Part shown: positions 16,526 to 24,531 of the stretch, piece by piece
Position numbering within the stretch: the first letter of the stretch is position 1
Layout: the number at the start of each line of letters is the position of its first letter
From: DAIDKA01 sp036521075
Lineage (GTDB): Bacteria > Pseudomonadota > Gammaproteobacteria > Steroidobacterales > Steroidobacteraceae
NCBI GenBank assembly: GCA_036521075.1
Contig: DATDIL010000031.1
Coordinates: 1 to 64,000 of the forward strand
Length of the DNA stretch: 64,000 nt
Direction: 5' to 3'
Position numbers and translations under genes: made by a program
Notes under the pieces: generated by a model
What the model saw: only the letters and a program-made list of their open reading frames with translations
What the model was told of the DNA's origin: nothing
Database searches by the model: none

Positions 16526-17356
16526 GTGAAAATCCGATTTGGCTATGAACTGCTCTATGGCAGCACGCAAGTGACACCGCTGGTACTGTGCCTGCGCGCA
16601 GCCCCGAGCCCGTCGCAACGATTGCTGGTAAGCGATGTCGTGCGCACCGATCCATTCGTCCCGGTCGTGTCCTCTCGGGACGCATTCGGGAATCTGTGCA
16701 CGCGGCTGATTGCCCCAGCCGGAACGGTGCGTATCAGCACCGCGGGCCTGCTTGATGATCCCGGCACTGCGGAGCCCGCTTTCCGGGACGCGCGGGAGAC
16801 ACCGATCGCGAATCTGCCGGCCGATACACTGATGTATGTGCTGCCCAGCCGCTACTGCGAGAGCGATCTGCTGGCACCCGAGGCGCTGCGTCTGTTCGGC
16901 TACCTGCGTCGGGGCTGGTCACGGGTGCAGGCCATCTGTGACTTCGTCCACCAGTACGTGGCCTGCGGCGGCTCCCCCGACCGGCAGGCGCAGACGGCGC
17001 TGGAAACCTACAATGCGGGCCAAGGGCTGTATCAGGACATGACGCATCTGGCCATCGCTTTTTGCCGCGCCCTGGGCATCCCGGCGCGCTATGCGACCGG
17101 CTATCTCGATGGATTCGGGGTACCCGCGGTTGATGCGCCCGTGGATTTTCCCAGCTGCGTGGAGGCGTTTTTGGACGGTGCGTGGCATATCTTTGAGCCG
17201 CGCAACAATGTGCGGCGCATCGGCCGCCTGATCATCGCCCGCGGACGCGACGCAGCCGATGTTGCCATCGGCAGCGCCTTCGGTGCCGCTACTTTGCAGC
17301 AGTTTCGCCTCTGGACCGATCAGATCTCGGACACCGACGCGATCCAGGCCGCCTGA
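16526..17356 (+). CDS. Transglutaminase-like protein with degenerate catalytic site
   Basis: The 276-residue protein aligns with bacterial transglutaminase-fold proteins that start R(I/K)xRxGYE..Y and contain VQAICDFVH, HLAIAFCRALGIPARYATGYL and the end RIGR..IARGRDAADVA. The usual catalytic Cys in G-V-C-x-D-(F/M)-x-H-L is replaced: the sequence reads GLYQDMTHL, putting Tyr169 in its place. The later His-Ala-Trp position is also changed (DFPSCVEAF), and the Asp is Glu224 (FEPRN). It is therefore probably not a cysteine enzyme. I chose the GTG at 16526 because it places the family N-terminus correctly; the ATG at 16505 adds seven residues. No signal peptide is seen. Confidence 0.78.
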   Translation: MKIRFGYELLYGSTQVTPLVLCLRAAPSPSQRLLVSDVVRTDPFVPVVSSRDAFGNLCTRLIAPAGTVRISTAGLLDDPGTAEPAFRDARETPIANLPADTLMYVLPSRYCESDLLAPEALRLFGYLRRGWSRVQAICDFVHQYVACGGSPDRQAQTALETYNAGQGLYQDMTHLAIAFCRALGIPARYATGYLDGFGVPAVDAPVDFPSCVEAFLDGAWHIFEPRNNVRRIGRLIIARGRDAADVAIGSAFGAATLQQFRLWTDQISDTDAIQAA

Positions 17357-17368
17357 TGCAGCTTCAAG

Positions 17369-19534
17369 CTAGCGCTGCCGGCGTGGATGCAGAAAGTCCG
17401 GTTGCCAGTCCTCCTGGGCACGGGCAATGACATAAGCGTGGATGGCGGCGACCTGTTGCGGGGTCAGAAGATCCTTGAATGAAGCCATGCCGGCCGCCTT
17501 CATCTTGCCGCCGAGTACGATATCGTCGAATTGCGCATGCTGCTGCGCACTGAGATGCCGCAGATCCTTGCGGTCACTACCCACCGCGTTCTGTCCGTGA
17601 CAGATGGCGCAGTTGGCGCTGAAAAGTCCCGCCCCTGCATCCACCAGTTGCTGTGGCTGGGTTTCGCTGGGGGGCTCCGGAATGGACACCGCCAGTGGCG
17701 CCGGTGGCAGAGTTACCCCTTTCGCATCCAGCGCGAACACCAACAGTCGCGCCGGGGCCACGGAGAAGGTCTTACCGCCCGCATCCAGGCCGTGCACGAT
17801 CGCGCTGTTCCAACCTGCATTGACCGCGATGTACTGGCGACCGTTGACGCTGTAGCTGATCGGCCCGGCAACCGGCACCGATCCGACGGGCATCTCCCAC
17901 AGCTTCTTGCCGTTGTCGGCCCGATAGATGGCGACAGTTCGCTCAATCGTGCCCTCGACCAGCAGGTTGCCCGCCGTGGTCATCGTTCCGCCGTTGCCGG
18001 GGTGTGCATAAGGAATGCGGAACGCTTCCTTCTGGCGCACGGGGTCCCAGGCCAGCATGTAGCCCTTATCACGCTCCTCAGCTTCCTTATTCAGCTTCTT
18101 GCGCAATTCCGGCTCATTGGCGTAGCCGGCGCCGATGGTGGTGCGGCCGAGGTTGAATTTGAATTGCCCCGGCGGCAATTGCGACATGACCACCCACTGC
18201 TCCATGGTCGGGATGTAGACCAGCCCCGTGAGCGGACTGTAGGACATGGGATTCCAGTTATGTCCCCCGCCCGAACTGGGGGTCATCAGGTGTGGCTCTA
18301 CCGTCAGGCGCGCGCCGGCATCCAGGATCGGCTTGCCGGTCTTCATGTCAATGCGGTGCGACCAGGTGCTCGGTACGTAGCCATGTGCCGAGAGCAGCTT
18401 GCCGGTGGCGCGGTCGAGGACGTAGAAGAATCCATCCTTGGGCGCGTGCATGATGACCTGGCGCTTCTTGCCGTGAATCGTCAGGTCCGCGAGCATCAGG
18501 GGCGCCGTGCAGTCGTAATCCCACTCCTCCCCCGGCACTTCCTGGTAGTGCCAGGCGTACCGGCCACTCGTCGCATCCACCGCGACGATGGAACACAGGA
18601 ACAGGTTGTCGCCGCCGCCCGGACTGCGAAAATCCTCCGGATGCGGGGAGCCATTGCCAGTACCGAAGTAGACCAGATTCAGCTTCGGATCATAGACGAT
18701 GGTGTCCCAATCGTTGCCGCCGCCGCCGACCTTCCACCACTGGCCGGTCCAGGTCTTCGCCGCCTCGGGCATGACCGAGTCCGAAGCGGCCCCTTCGGGC
18801 ATCTTCGCGGGATCGCCCGGTACAATGTAGAACTTCCAGGTCCGCTTGCCGGTCTGCGCGTCGTAGGCGGAGATGTACCCACGCGCGCCAAAATCACCCC
18901 CGCCGTTGCCGATGACCACCTGCCCCGCGGCGATGCGTGGCGCACCGGTGATCGACAGTGGCTGACCGGGATCCAGGGTCTGCGTGCTCCACACCGGCTT
19001 GCCGGTCTTCGCGTCCAACGCAATGATGCGGCCGTCCAGGGCAGCGATGTAGATCTTGCCCTTCCAGGCGGCAAGCCCGCGGCTCACCGGTCCGCAACAG
19101 GCCAGCCGACCCCACTCCAACGGGATCTTCGGGTCATAGCTCCACAGGACCTTGCCGTTGGTGGCGTCGTACGCCGTGGTGATGTCCCACGCCGAGACGT
19201 TGTACAGGACCCCATCGATTTCCAGCGGCGTGGCATCCACGCCGCGATACGTGTTCAGCTCGGCGAACCACGCAAGCCCTAAGCGCGCGACGTTCGTGTC
19301 GTTGATTCGCTTGAGCGGGCTGAAACGCTGTTCGGTCCAATCCCGACCATGAGACATCCACTGGCCGGGATCCTTGTCGGCATTGGCAAGCCGCAGTTGA
19401 TCGACGGCCGCCGGATTGATCAGCAGTTTGGCATCCGCGCCGGGCGCGCTGCCGCTGCTTCGGGCCGGCAGTGCGGGTACCGCGAATACCATGACTGCGA
19501 TTAGCATGCTGCGCAAAGCATATCCAGGCTGCAT
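17369..19534 (-). CDS. PQQ-dependent quinohemoprotein alcohol dehydrogenase
   Basis: The 721-residue protein has a signal peptide (first ~27 residues) and an eight-bladed PQQ propeller with WxxD/G repeats and WMSHGRDWTEQRFSPL. The disulfide-forming adjacent Cys146-Cys147 (ACCGP) and the catalytic-type segment DYDCTAPLML are visible. A C-terminal cytochrome c domain carries CAICH (Cys642) and a candidate axial Met in MKAAGM. This is the type II quinohemoprotein layout. It oxidises primary or aromatic alcohols in the periplasm, passing electrons to heme c and the respiratory chain. PQQ synthesis genes are not in the window. GGGAGAAATA precedes the ATG. The gene converges with the transglutaminase-like gene and is divergent from the truncated NmrA-type gene. 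Confidence 0.93.
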   Translation of the reverse strand: MQPGYALRSMLIAVMVFAVPALPARSSGSAPGADAKLLINPAAVDQLRLANADKDPGQWMSHGRDWTEQRFSPLKRINDTNVARLGLAWFAELNTYRGVDATPLEIDGVLYNVSAWDITTAYDATNGKVLWSYDPKIPLEWGRLACCGPVSRGLAAWKGKIYIAALDGRIIALDAKTGKPVWSTQTLDPGQPLSITGAPRIAAGQVVIGNGGGDFGARGYISAYDAQTGKRTWKFYIVPGDPAKMPEGAASDSVMPEAAKTWTGQWWKVGGGGNDWDTIVYDPKLNLVYFGTGNGSPHPEDFRSPGGGDNLFLCSIVAVDATSGRYAWHYQEVPGEEWDYDCTAPLMLADLTIHGKKRQVIMHAPKDGFFYVLDRATGKLLSAHGYVPSTWSHRIDMKTGKPILDAGARLTVEPHLMTPSSGGGHNWNPMSYSPLTGLVYIPTMEQWVVMSQLPPGQFKFNLGRTTIGAGYANEPELRKKLNKEAEERDKGYMLAWDPVRQKEAFRIPYAHPGNGGTMTTAGNLLVEGTIERTVAIYRADNGKKLWEMPVGSVPVAGPISYSVNGRQYIAVNAGWNSAIVHGLDAGGKTFSVAPARLLVFALDAKGVTLPPAPLAVSIPEPPSETQPQQLVDAGAGLFSANCAICHGQNAVGSDRKDLRHLSAQQHAQFDDIVLGGKMKAAGMASFKDLLTPQQVAAIHAYVIARAQEDWQPDFLHPRRQR

Positions 19535-19746
19535 TATTTCTCCCTACCGGTTCATCCGCCGCTGCCTCGAACACGTCATCCGGCCCGAATACTGCCACAT
19601 GTCGATCGGTTATTCTGCCGCCACGGTCGCTGTGGCGTTGGCCCGCCGGTCCTTACTTGAACAGCGACGGGTCGATGCTTACACCACGTTGACCGCGTGG
19701 GACCCGTTGCCGCAGTATCACCGCAATTCGCGGCGGAGACCTTTGG

Positions 19747-20280
19747 GTGAGCATAATCGCGGTGACCGGTGCCACCGGTAAGTTGGGGCGCGCCACACTT
19801 CGGTTTCTTCGTGCCCGCGGCGTGGCCGCGGAGACAATTCGGCCGATCGTGCGTGATCTGGCCAAGGCACACGACCTGGTCGACCGCAAATTTGATGTCG
19901 CCTACGGCAATTATACCGATGCCGCCTTGCTGGAGGCGGCGTTCAGTGGCGTCGACAAGCTGCTGTTCATTTCCACGAGCGCGCTGGGGGAGGAGCGCAT
20001 GCTCCACCATCGCAGTGTGGTCGCGGCCGCGAAGGGCGCGGGCGTCAAACACATCATCTATACCAGTGTGATCAAGCCAACCGCAGAGGCCCGCTTTGCC
20101 GCAACTCCGGGGCACCTCCATACCGAGGCCCTTAGCCGCGAGTCGGGCATTGCCTACACTTTTTTTCGCAACAACCTGTATCTGGACGTCGTGCCGTTGC
20201 TGTTCGGGGGTGCGCTGGCAAGCGGTACGCTCACCCACTGCGGTGGCGATGGCCGTATCGGCTTCATCGCAAAATCTTAG
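19747..20280 (+). pseudogene. NAD(P)-binding NmrA/QorB-like oxidoreductase, truncated
   Basis: The open frame of 177 codons begins with GTG and has the nucleotide-binding motif VTGATGKLG, then LLFISTSALG and FRNNLYLDV, as in the NmrA-like/QorB family (normally about 280-290 residues). It stops abruptly at DGRIGFIAKS, just where the family continues with an Asp-Ile/Leu-Ala-x-Ala-Ala helix. In another frame the following bases read L-A-A-A-A-S before a stop, which suggests a small deletion and then loss of the C-terminal third. The domain lost includes the substrate site, so I call it a pseudogene. Repeat-rich DNA follows directly. Confidence 0.7.
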
Positions 20281-20355
20281 CGGCGGCCGCAAGCGGACGC
20301 TTCAGCTCCTGATCAGCCGCAGCGCACTGACTTGATGTGGACCCGGATTCTGCCT

Positions 20356-20471
20356 ATTGGATCCCAAAACGTCACTGGCAGCCGATTCCGCCCCCAAAAC
20401 GGCCCCCTTTTTGGTCAAATATCGACATATTGGGTCCAGACGGGGTCCTGTCTTGACAGCATTGGATCCCA
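20356..20471. repeat. Repeat-bearing intergenic block, possible insertion-sequence end remnant
   Basis: The 11-bp sequence ATTGGATCCCA occurs at 20356-20366 and again at 20461-20471, 105 bases apart, with related pieces (TGGGTCCA at 20431) between. Multiple TTGGATCCCA/TTGGTCAAA-like repeats resemble the ends of IS21-type elements, but no transposase genes are present. It lies exactly between the truncated NmrA-type gene and the intact demethylase gene. TTGACA occurs at 20453-20458 and may serve as a -35 box for the demethylase. The assignment to an IS remnant is inference. Confidence 0.4.
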
Positions 20472-20533
20472 AGTCTCAAGATCGCGGCCCCGACGGCCAA
20501 CCTAAGATTTCTGCCTCCCTAAGGAACCCGACA

Positions 20534-21937
20534 ATGACCATAAAGAGCCTTGAAGACCTGCTGCAATCGGTGAAGTCACCGGTGGACCTGCTGCGCAACT
20601 CGCAGTCGGGGCCCAACCAGTACCCGGTCGTTCCGCCCGAATACACCAACTGGCGGGATGAGCAGCGCGCCTGGCAGGAGACCTGTGTGCTCTTCAACCA
20701 GTCGTACCACATGACGGATATGTATGTGGAAGGTCCGGACGCTTTAAAGCTGCTGAGCAATCTGGGCATCAACAGCTTCAAGGGCTTCGAGCCGAACAAG
20801 GCAAAGCAGTTCGTTCCGTGTAACTATGATGGCTACGTGATCGGTGACGTCGTGCTGACCTATCTGAGCCGCGACCGCCTGAACCTGATCGGTCGTCCAT
20901 CGGTGCACAACTGGGTGCAGTTCCATGCCGAGACCGGTGACTATGATGTCTCGTGCGAGCGCGACGAGCGCACCGTGGCGCGACCGGGTCCGGTCATCCG
21001 CCGCACCTATCGTTTCCAGATCCAGGGCCCGAATGCCATGAAGACCATGCACAAGGTCTTGGGTAAGGCGCCTCCGGAACTGAAGTTCTTCAACATGACC
21101 CAGATCACTATCGCCGGCCACCGCGTCAACGCGCTGCGCCATGGCATGGCCGGCCAGCCGGGTTTCGAGCTGTTCGGACCCTGGGAGCATGGTGAGGAAG
21201 TCCGTCAGGCCCTGATCGAGGCCGGCAAGGAATTCGGCATGCATCTGGTCGGTGCCCGCGCCTACTCATCGAATACGCTGGAGTCGGGCTGGGTGCCCTC
21301 CCCGATGCCGGCCGTGTATTCGGGTGAGAAGATGAAGGCCTTCCGCCAGTGGCTGCCGGCCGACAGCTATGAGGGCAAAGCCTCGCTGGGCGGCAGCTTC
21401 GTGTCCAGGAACATCGAAGACTATTATCTGACTCCGTACGACATTGGCTACGGCGCATTCGTCAAGTTTGACCATGACTTCGTCGGTCGTGAGGCGCTTG
21501 AGAAGCTTGCCGCCAAGCCGCCGCGCCGCACCAAGGTCACGCTGGCCCTGCACGATGAGGACGTTGCGAAGGTCCTTGGCTCCATGTATGGCAACAAGGG
21601 CAAGGATCGCTACAAGTACTTCGACTACCCGTCATCGGTGTATTCGACCCTGCCCTACGATGCGGTCACGTTCGAGGGCCGGCCGGTCGGTATTTCGACC
21701 TGGATCGGTTACAGCTCGAATGAGCGCAAGCACCTGACGCTGGCCTTGCTGGACACCGAACACGCCAAGCATGGCCATGAGGTCAAGCTGCTGTGGGGCG
21801 AGGAAGGCGGTGGCACCCGCAAGCCCACCGTCGAGCGCCATATACAGACCGAGATCCGTGCAATCGTCAGCCCCGTTCCCTACTCGGAAGTGGCCCGTAT
21901 TGCGTACGCCCCTCCGGGCTGGCGCACGAAGGCCTAA
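20534..21937 (+). CDS. Tetrahydrofolate-dependent O-demethylase (LigM/DesA-like, GcvT family)
   Basis: The 467-residue protein is an aminomethyltransferase-fold enzyme longer than GcvT (about 365) and matches the LigM/DesA group. Pieces include AWQETCVLFNQSYHM, LLSNLGINSFKGF, RYRFQIQGPNA-like RTYRFQIQGPNA, GQPGFELFGPWEHG and RAYSSNTLESGWVPSP. LigM and DesA move the methyl group of vanillate, 3-O-methylgallate or syringate to tetrahydrofolate. The exact aromatic substrate here is not readable from sequence. AAGGAACCCGACA precedes the ATG at 20534, and a strong terminator follows the gene, so it is probably a single-gene unit. It links the region to lignin-type aromatic use. Confidence 0.85.
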   Translation: MTIKSLEDLLQSVKSPVDLLRNSQSGPNQYPVVPPEYTNWRDEQRAWQETCVLFNQSYHMTDMYVEGPDALKLLSNLGINSFKGFEPNKAKQFVPCNYDGYVIGDVVLTYLSRDRLNLIGRPSVHNWVQFHAETGDYDVSCERDERTVARPGPVIRRTYRFQIQGPNAMKTMHKVLGKAPPELKFFNMTQITIAGHRVNALRHGMAGQPGFELFGPWEHGEEVRQALIEAGKEFGMHLVGARAYSSNTLESGWVPSPMPAVYSGEKMKAFRQWLPADSYEGKASLGGSFVSRNIEDYYLTPYDIGYGAFVKFDHDFVGREALEKLAAKPPRRTKVTLALHDEDVAKVLGSMYGNKGKDRYKYFDYPSSVYSTLPYDAVTFEGRPVGISTWIGYSSNERKHLTLALLDTEHAKHGHEVKLLWGEEGGGTRKPTVERHIQTEIRAIVSPVPYSEVARIAYAPPGWRTKA

Positions 21938-21959
21938 GCAAGACCGACCGCTCGAATCG

Positions 21960-21990
21960 GGCCGCCAATCCCAAAGGTTGGCGGCCTTTT
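21960..21990 (+). terminator. Rho-independent terminator of the O-demethylase gene
   Basis: GGCCGCCAA (21960-21968) pairs perfectly with TTGGCGGCC (21978-21986) around a nine-base loop and is followed by TTTT. Confidence 0.88.
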
Positions 21991-21994
21991 CTTT

Positions 21995-22278
21995 GCGGCA
22001 ATCTTTTGCCAGAATTTTCCCGTTCCAAAATGAGTGGTTGTCCTACACGGAGCATAGGCCACGCTTGATATCAAGGCGCATCAGCGTTGGAGACTACGCG
22101 CCGATGATCTCTTCCAGATCCCAGCTCCGCAGCGAATCACGACCGAAGCCTACGACGCGGGCGCCTGCCACACGGGCGCCTGCCACGCCCTGGAAATCGA
22201 CTTTCGCGTTCATCGAGGATCAGCTGCTGCAGTTCTGGCCGCCTTACCGTCACGAGGTCTACGACGACGCCCAGGACG
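21995..22278. other. Intergenic region after the O-demethylase terminator
   Basis: No assured gene is seen here. Two copies of CGGGCGCCTGCCAC lie in direct tandem around 22158-22187. On the minus strand a 39-codon frame (22094-22213, beginning MNAKVDFQGVAGARVAGAR) spans the tandem repeat. It has no clear ribosome binding site, so I do not call it a gene. The stretch lies downstream of both neighbouring genes and could be decayed coding DNA. Confidence 0.4.
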
Positions 22279-23586
22279 CTAACGCCGCTGCATTCCCAGG
22301 GAAATCAGGAAAGCCAACGAGGCGATCGCCATAAGGCCGGTTGCACACCAGCCCAGGGCAAGCCAGGCACCGCGGACCGTGAACTGCCCCATCAATTTTT
22401 TGCTCATACCCAGACGCATCACCAGCACCATCAGCGGCGCTGCGGCAATGGCGTTCAGGGCGGCGGACCAGACCAAGGCTTTCAGCGGGCTGATGTGGAC
22501 CACATTGGCCACCGCGCCCATCGCCGTCGCGGCTGCGATCGTTGCGTAGAACGCTTTCGCTGCGGCGGGCAGTCGCGATAATCCAACGGGCCATCGTCTG
22601 GCCTCACCCAGTGCATAAGCTGCGGAGCCGGCCAGCACTGGGACGGCGAGCAACCCGGTGCCGATAATCCCCAGGGCAAACAGCACGAACGCAAATTGGC
22701 CGGCGAGAGGCCGCAGCGCCTGGGCCGCCTGCGCGGCGCTGTCGAGCTGTTTAATGCCCTTGGCATGAAACGTCGCCGCGGCAGTTGCCATGATCGCCAG
22801 GGCCACCACATTGGAGATGCCCATCCCCAAGACGGTGTCCCATTTGATTCGCGCCAGCGCGCTGGCGCCCTGTGATGGCTTGCGTCGCAGCGGCTCGCGC
22901 ACCGGTTCGGTCTTCGTGTCCTCGACTTCCTGCGAAGCCTGCCAGAAGAAAAGATACGGGCTGATCGTCGTGCCAAGCACCGCCACCACCATCAACCAGA
23001 ATTCCATGTGCGTCGAGAAATGCGGCCACAAGAGTCCCAGCAGCAGGTCACGCCATGAGACACGAACGACCATCAAGGTCGCAACATAGGCGAACAGTGA
23101 AAGGGTGAGCCATTTCAGGATTGCGACATAGCGTGTGTGGCTCAGGAATATCTGGCCACCCGCACAGATGGAACCAAAAGCGATCAAGTAAAAGGGCGTC
23201 GATATCGCCGGTAGCAGCAGGCGTGCGGATTCCGCCATCGCCCCCAGGTCCGCGCCGATATTGCAGATATTGGCGACAAAGAGCAGCAGCACCATGCCAT
23301 GCAGAAGCGGCGCGGAGTACTCGCTACGAATGTTCGCGGCAATTCCGCGCCCGGTCGTGCGGCCGATGCGGGCGCTGATGCCCTGAATGACAACCATCAG
23401 GGGAAAAGTGAGCAACATGGTCCAGGCCAGTTGGAGCCCGAATTGGGCGCCCGCCTGAGCGTAAGTCGCAATACCACTTGGATCATCATCCGCCGCGCCG
23501 GTAATCAGCCCCGGTCCCAAAATGCCGAGTAAGCGGGGTTTACTGGGTCCAACAACCGCGCTTGGCTCGGCAGGCAGATGTTGCAT
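22279..23586 (-). CDS. NRAMP-family divalent metal transporter (divergent branch)
   Basis: The 435-residue membrane protein has about 11 hydrophobic helices. The first holds GLITGAADDDPSGIATYAQAG, corresponding to the metal-binding DPGN motif of NRAMP transporters but reading DPSG. In helix 6, where classical members have a Met-Pro-His motif, the sequence is GTTISPYLFFWQASQEVED, with no Met. This is typical of a large bacterial side branch annotated as divalent cation transporters, some of which move magnesium instead of manganese or iron. The metal cannot be decided from the motifs alone. It stands alone; no riboswitch-like leader is visible. Confidence 0.85.
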   Translation of the reverse strand: MQHLPAEPSAVVGPSKPRLLGILGPGLITGAADDDPSGIATYAQAGAQFGLQLAWTMLLTFPLMVVIQGISARIGRTTGRGIAANIRSEYSAPLLHGMVLLLFVANICNIGADLGAMAESARLLLPAISTPFYLIAFGSICAGGQIFLSHTRYVAILKWLTLSLFAYVATLMVVRVSWRDLLLGLLWPHFSTHMEFWLMVVAVLGTTISPYLFFWQASQEVEDTKTEPVREPLRRKPSQGASALARIKWDTVLGMGISNVVALAIMATAAATFHAKGIKQLDSAAQAAQALRPLAGQFAFVLFALGIIGTGLLAVPVLAGSAAYALGEARRWPVGLSRLPAAAKAFYATIAAATAMGAVANVVHISPLKALVWSAALNAIAAAPLMVLVMRLGMSKKLMGQFTVRGAWLALGWCATGLMAIASLAFLISLGMQRR

Positions 23587-23799
23587 GCGTTGCAGTATAG
23601 GAGTGCGACGCGGTTCGTGGGTAGGTGAATGGCATGTTGCTGGACGAGGCTGCGCCTGCAGGCGCCGCGCATGCGCCCGAAGCTGACGCCCCCTTGGGAG
23701 GCTCTCCTACACTCATCGAGAGACTGCCGGCCCATGCTGTAGCTCACGGTCAGTCACGCAGGGCTGGCAGGCACCCGTCAAACCTAAGGAGTGAGTTCA

Positions 23800-24003
23800 A
23801 TGGGCATCAACAAGGACCAGGTCGAAGGCCGCGCAAAAGAAGCGGCAGGCAAAGTACAGGAAGCGGCCGGCAAGGCCGCAGGCAGCACCGGAACCCAGGC
23901 CAAGGGCCTGGGCAAACAGGTCTCGGGCGCCCCGCAGGCCAAATTTGGCGATGCGAAGGAGACGGTCAAGGATCACTACAAGGACGCCAACAAGCGCCCG
24001 TAA
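23800..24003 (+). CDS. CsbD-family stress protein
   Basis: The 67-residue, highly charged protein reads MGINKDQVEGRAKEAAGKVQ, then GKAAGSTGTQAKG and KDHYKDANKRP. It is the conserved CsbD fold (YjbJ in Escherichia coli), small helical proteins strongly induced by osmotic and other envelope stress. Function is unknown. AAGGAG eight bases before the ATG is a strong ribosome binding site, as expected for an abundant protein. An in-frame GTG at 23791 overlaps that site and is unlikely to be used. A hairpin terminator follows. Confidence 0.92.
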   Translation: MGINKDQVEGRAKEAAGKVQEAAGKAAGSTGTQAKGLGKQVSGAPQAKFGDAKETVKDHYKDANKRP

Positions 24004-24024
24004 CTTCACGCAGCGGTCGGATAG

Positions 24025-24055
24025 GGCCCCATTCGCCGCTGGAGTGAATGGGGCC
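24025..24055 (+). terminator. Hairpin terminator of the csbD-like gene
   Basis: GGCCCCATTC (24025-24034) pairs perfectly with GAATGGGGCC (24046-24055) over an 11-base loop. Only a weak T-rich tail (TTCGCTGCTTC) follows, so termination may be partial. Confidence 0.7.
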
Positions 24056-24082
24056 TTCGCTGCTTCAACATGCTGCTCCGGG

Positions 24083-24523
24083 ATGCTCACGAAGGCGCAA
24101 CTGGCGGCCCAGCTCAGAAAACATGTTACGCGCGAACTGTACGACGATTCGGGACTCGTTGCGGGAGGTACGGCGATTTATTCACTGGCCGACCCGCGCG
24201 ATCTGCGACTCACGCGCTACATCGGGCAAACATGCGCCCCGCAACGCCGCTTCCTGCAACACCTCAGCACGGCGCGTCTGTGGCTACCCGCGCAGGCGCC
24301 GTGGTGGGTCAAACAGCCGCGGCTGCGACCGCTCTATCAGTGGCTGCGTGACCTGTATGCCCGGGAGCAGCGACTGCCCACAATGATTATTCATGCCTGG
24401 GTCGAAACGAGGCGCGGCGCACGAGTGGCCGAGCGCGCACGGATTGTCGCAGCGCTCGCAAATGACCTGCCCTTGCTGAATATCGAGCGCGAACTGCTGA
24501 GCCGCCAAATGCCGTTGCTCTGA
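24083..24523 (+). CDS. GIY-YIG nuclease-like protein
   Basis: The 146-residue protein contains TAIYSLADPRDLRLTRYIGQTCAPQRR, where (A)IYSL and RYIGQT match the two strands of the GIY-YIG fold and the following Arg and His (FLQHL) the catalytic helix. It continues with LYQWLRDLYAREQRLPTMIIH and ends in LPLLNIERE, a Glu/Asn end common in small GIY-YIG proteins such as those of phages. The metal-binding Glu of the family would be the late Glu. It may cut DNA, but orphan proteins of this kind have no known role. It overlaps no gene and precedes mscS by 8 bases. Confidence 0.55.
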   Translation: MLTKAQLAAQLRKHVTRELYDDSGLVAGGTAIYSLADPRDLRLTRYIGQTCAPQRRFLQHLSTARLWLPAQAPWWVKQPRLRPLYQWLRDLYAREQRLPTMIIHAWVETRRGARVAERARIVAALANDLPLLNIERELLSRQMPLL

Positions 24524-24531
24524 TTCACGCC

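Noticed and set aside
17531..19282. Plus-strand open frame of 583 codons opposite the PQQ dehydrogenase gene
   Set aside because: It is antisense to an intact and clearly recognised gene and resembles no known protein.
22094..22213. Minus-strand 39-codon frame over the tandem repeat after the O-demethylase gene
   Set aside because: There is no ribosome binding site, it is short, and the repeat makes the amino acid pattern uninformative; kept only as a remark on the gap.
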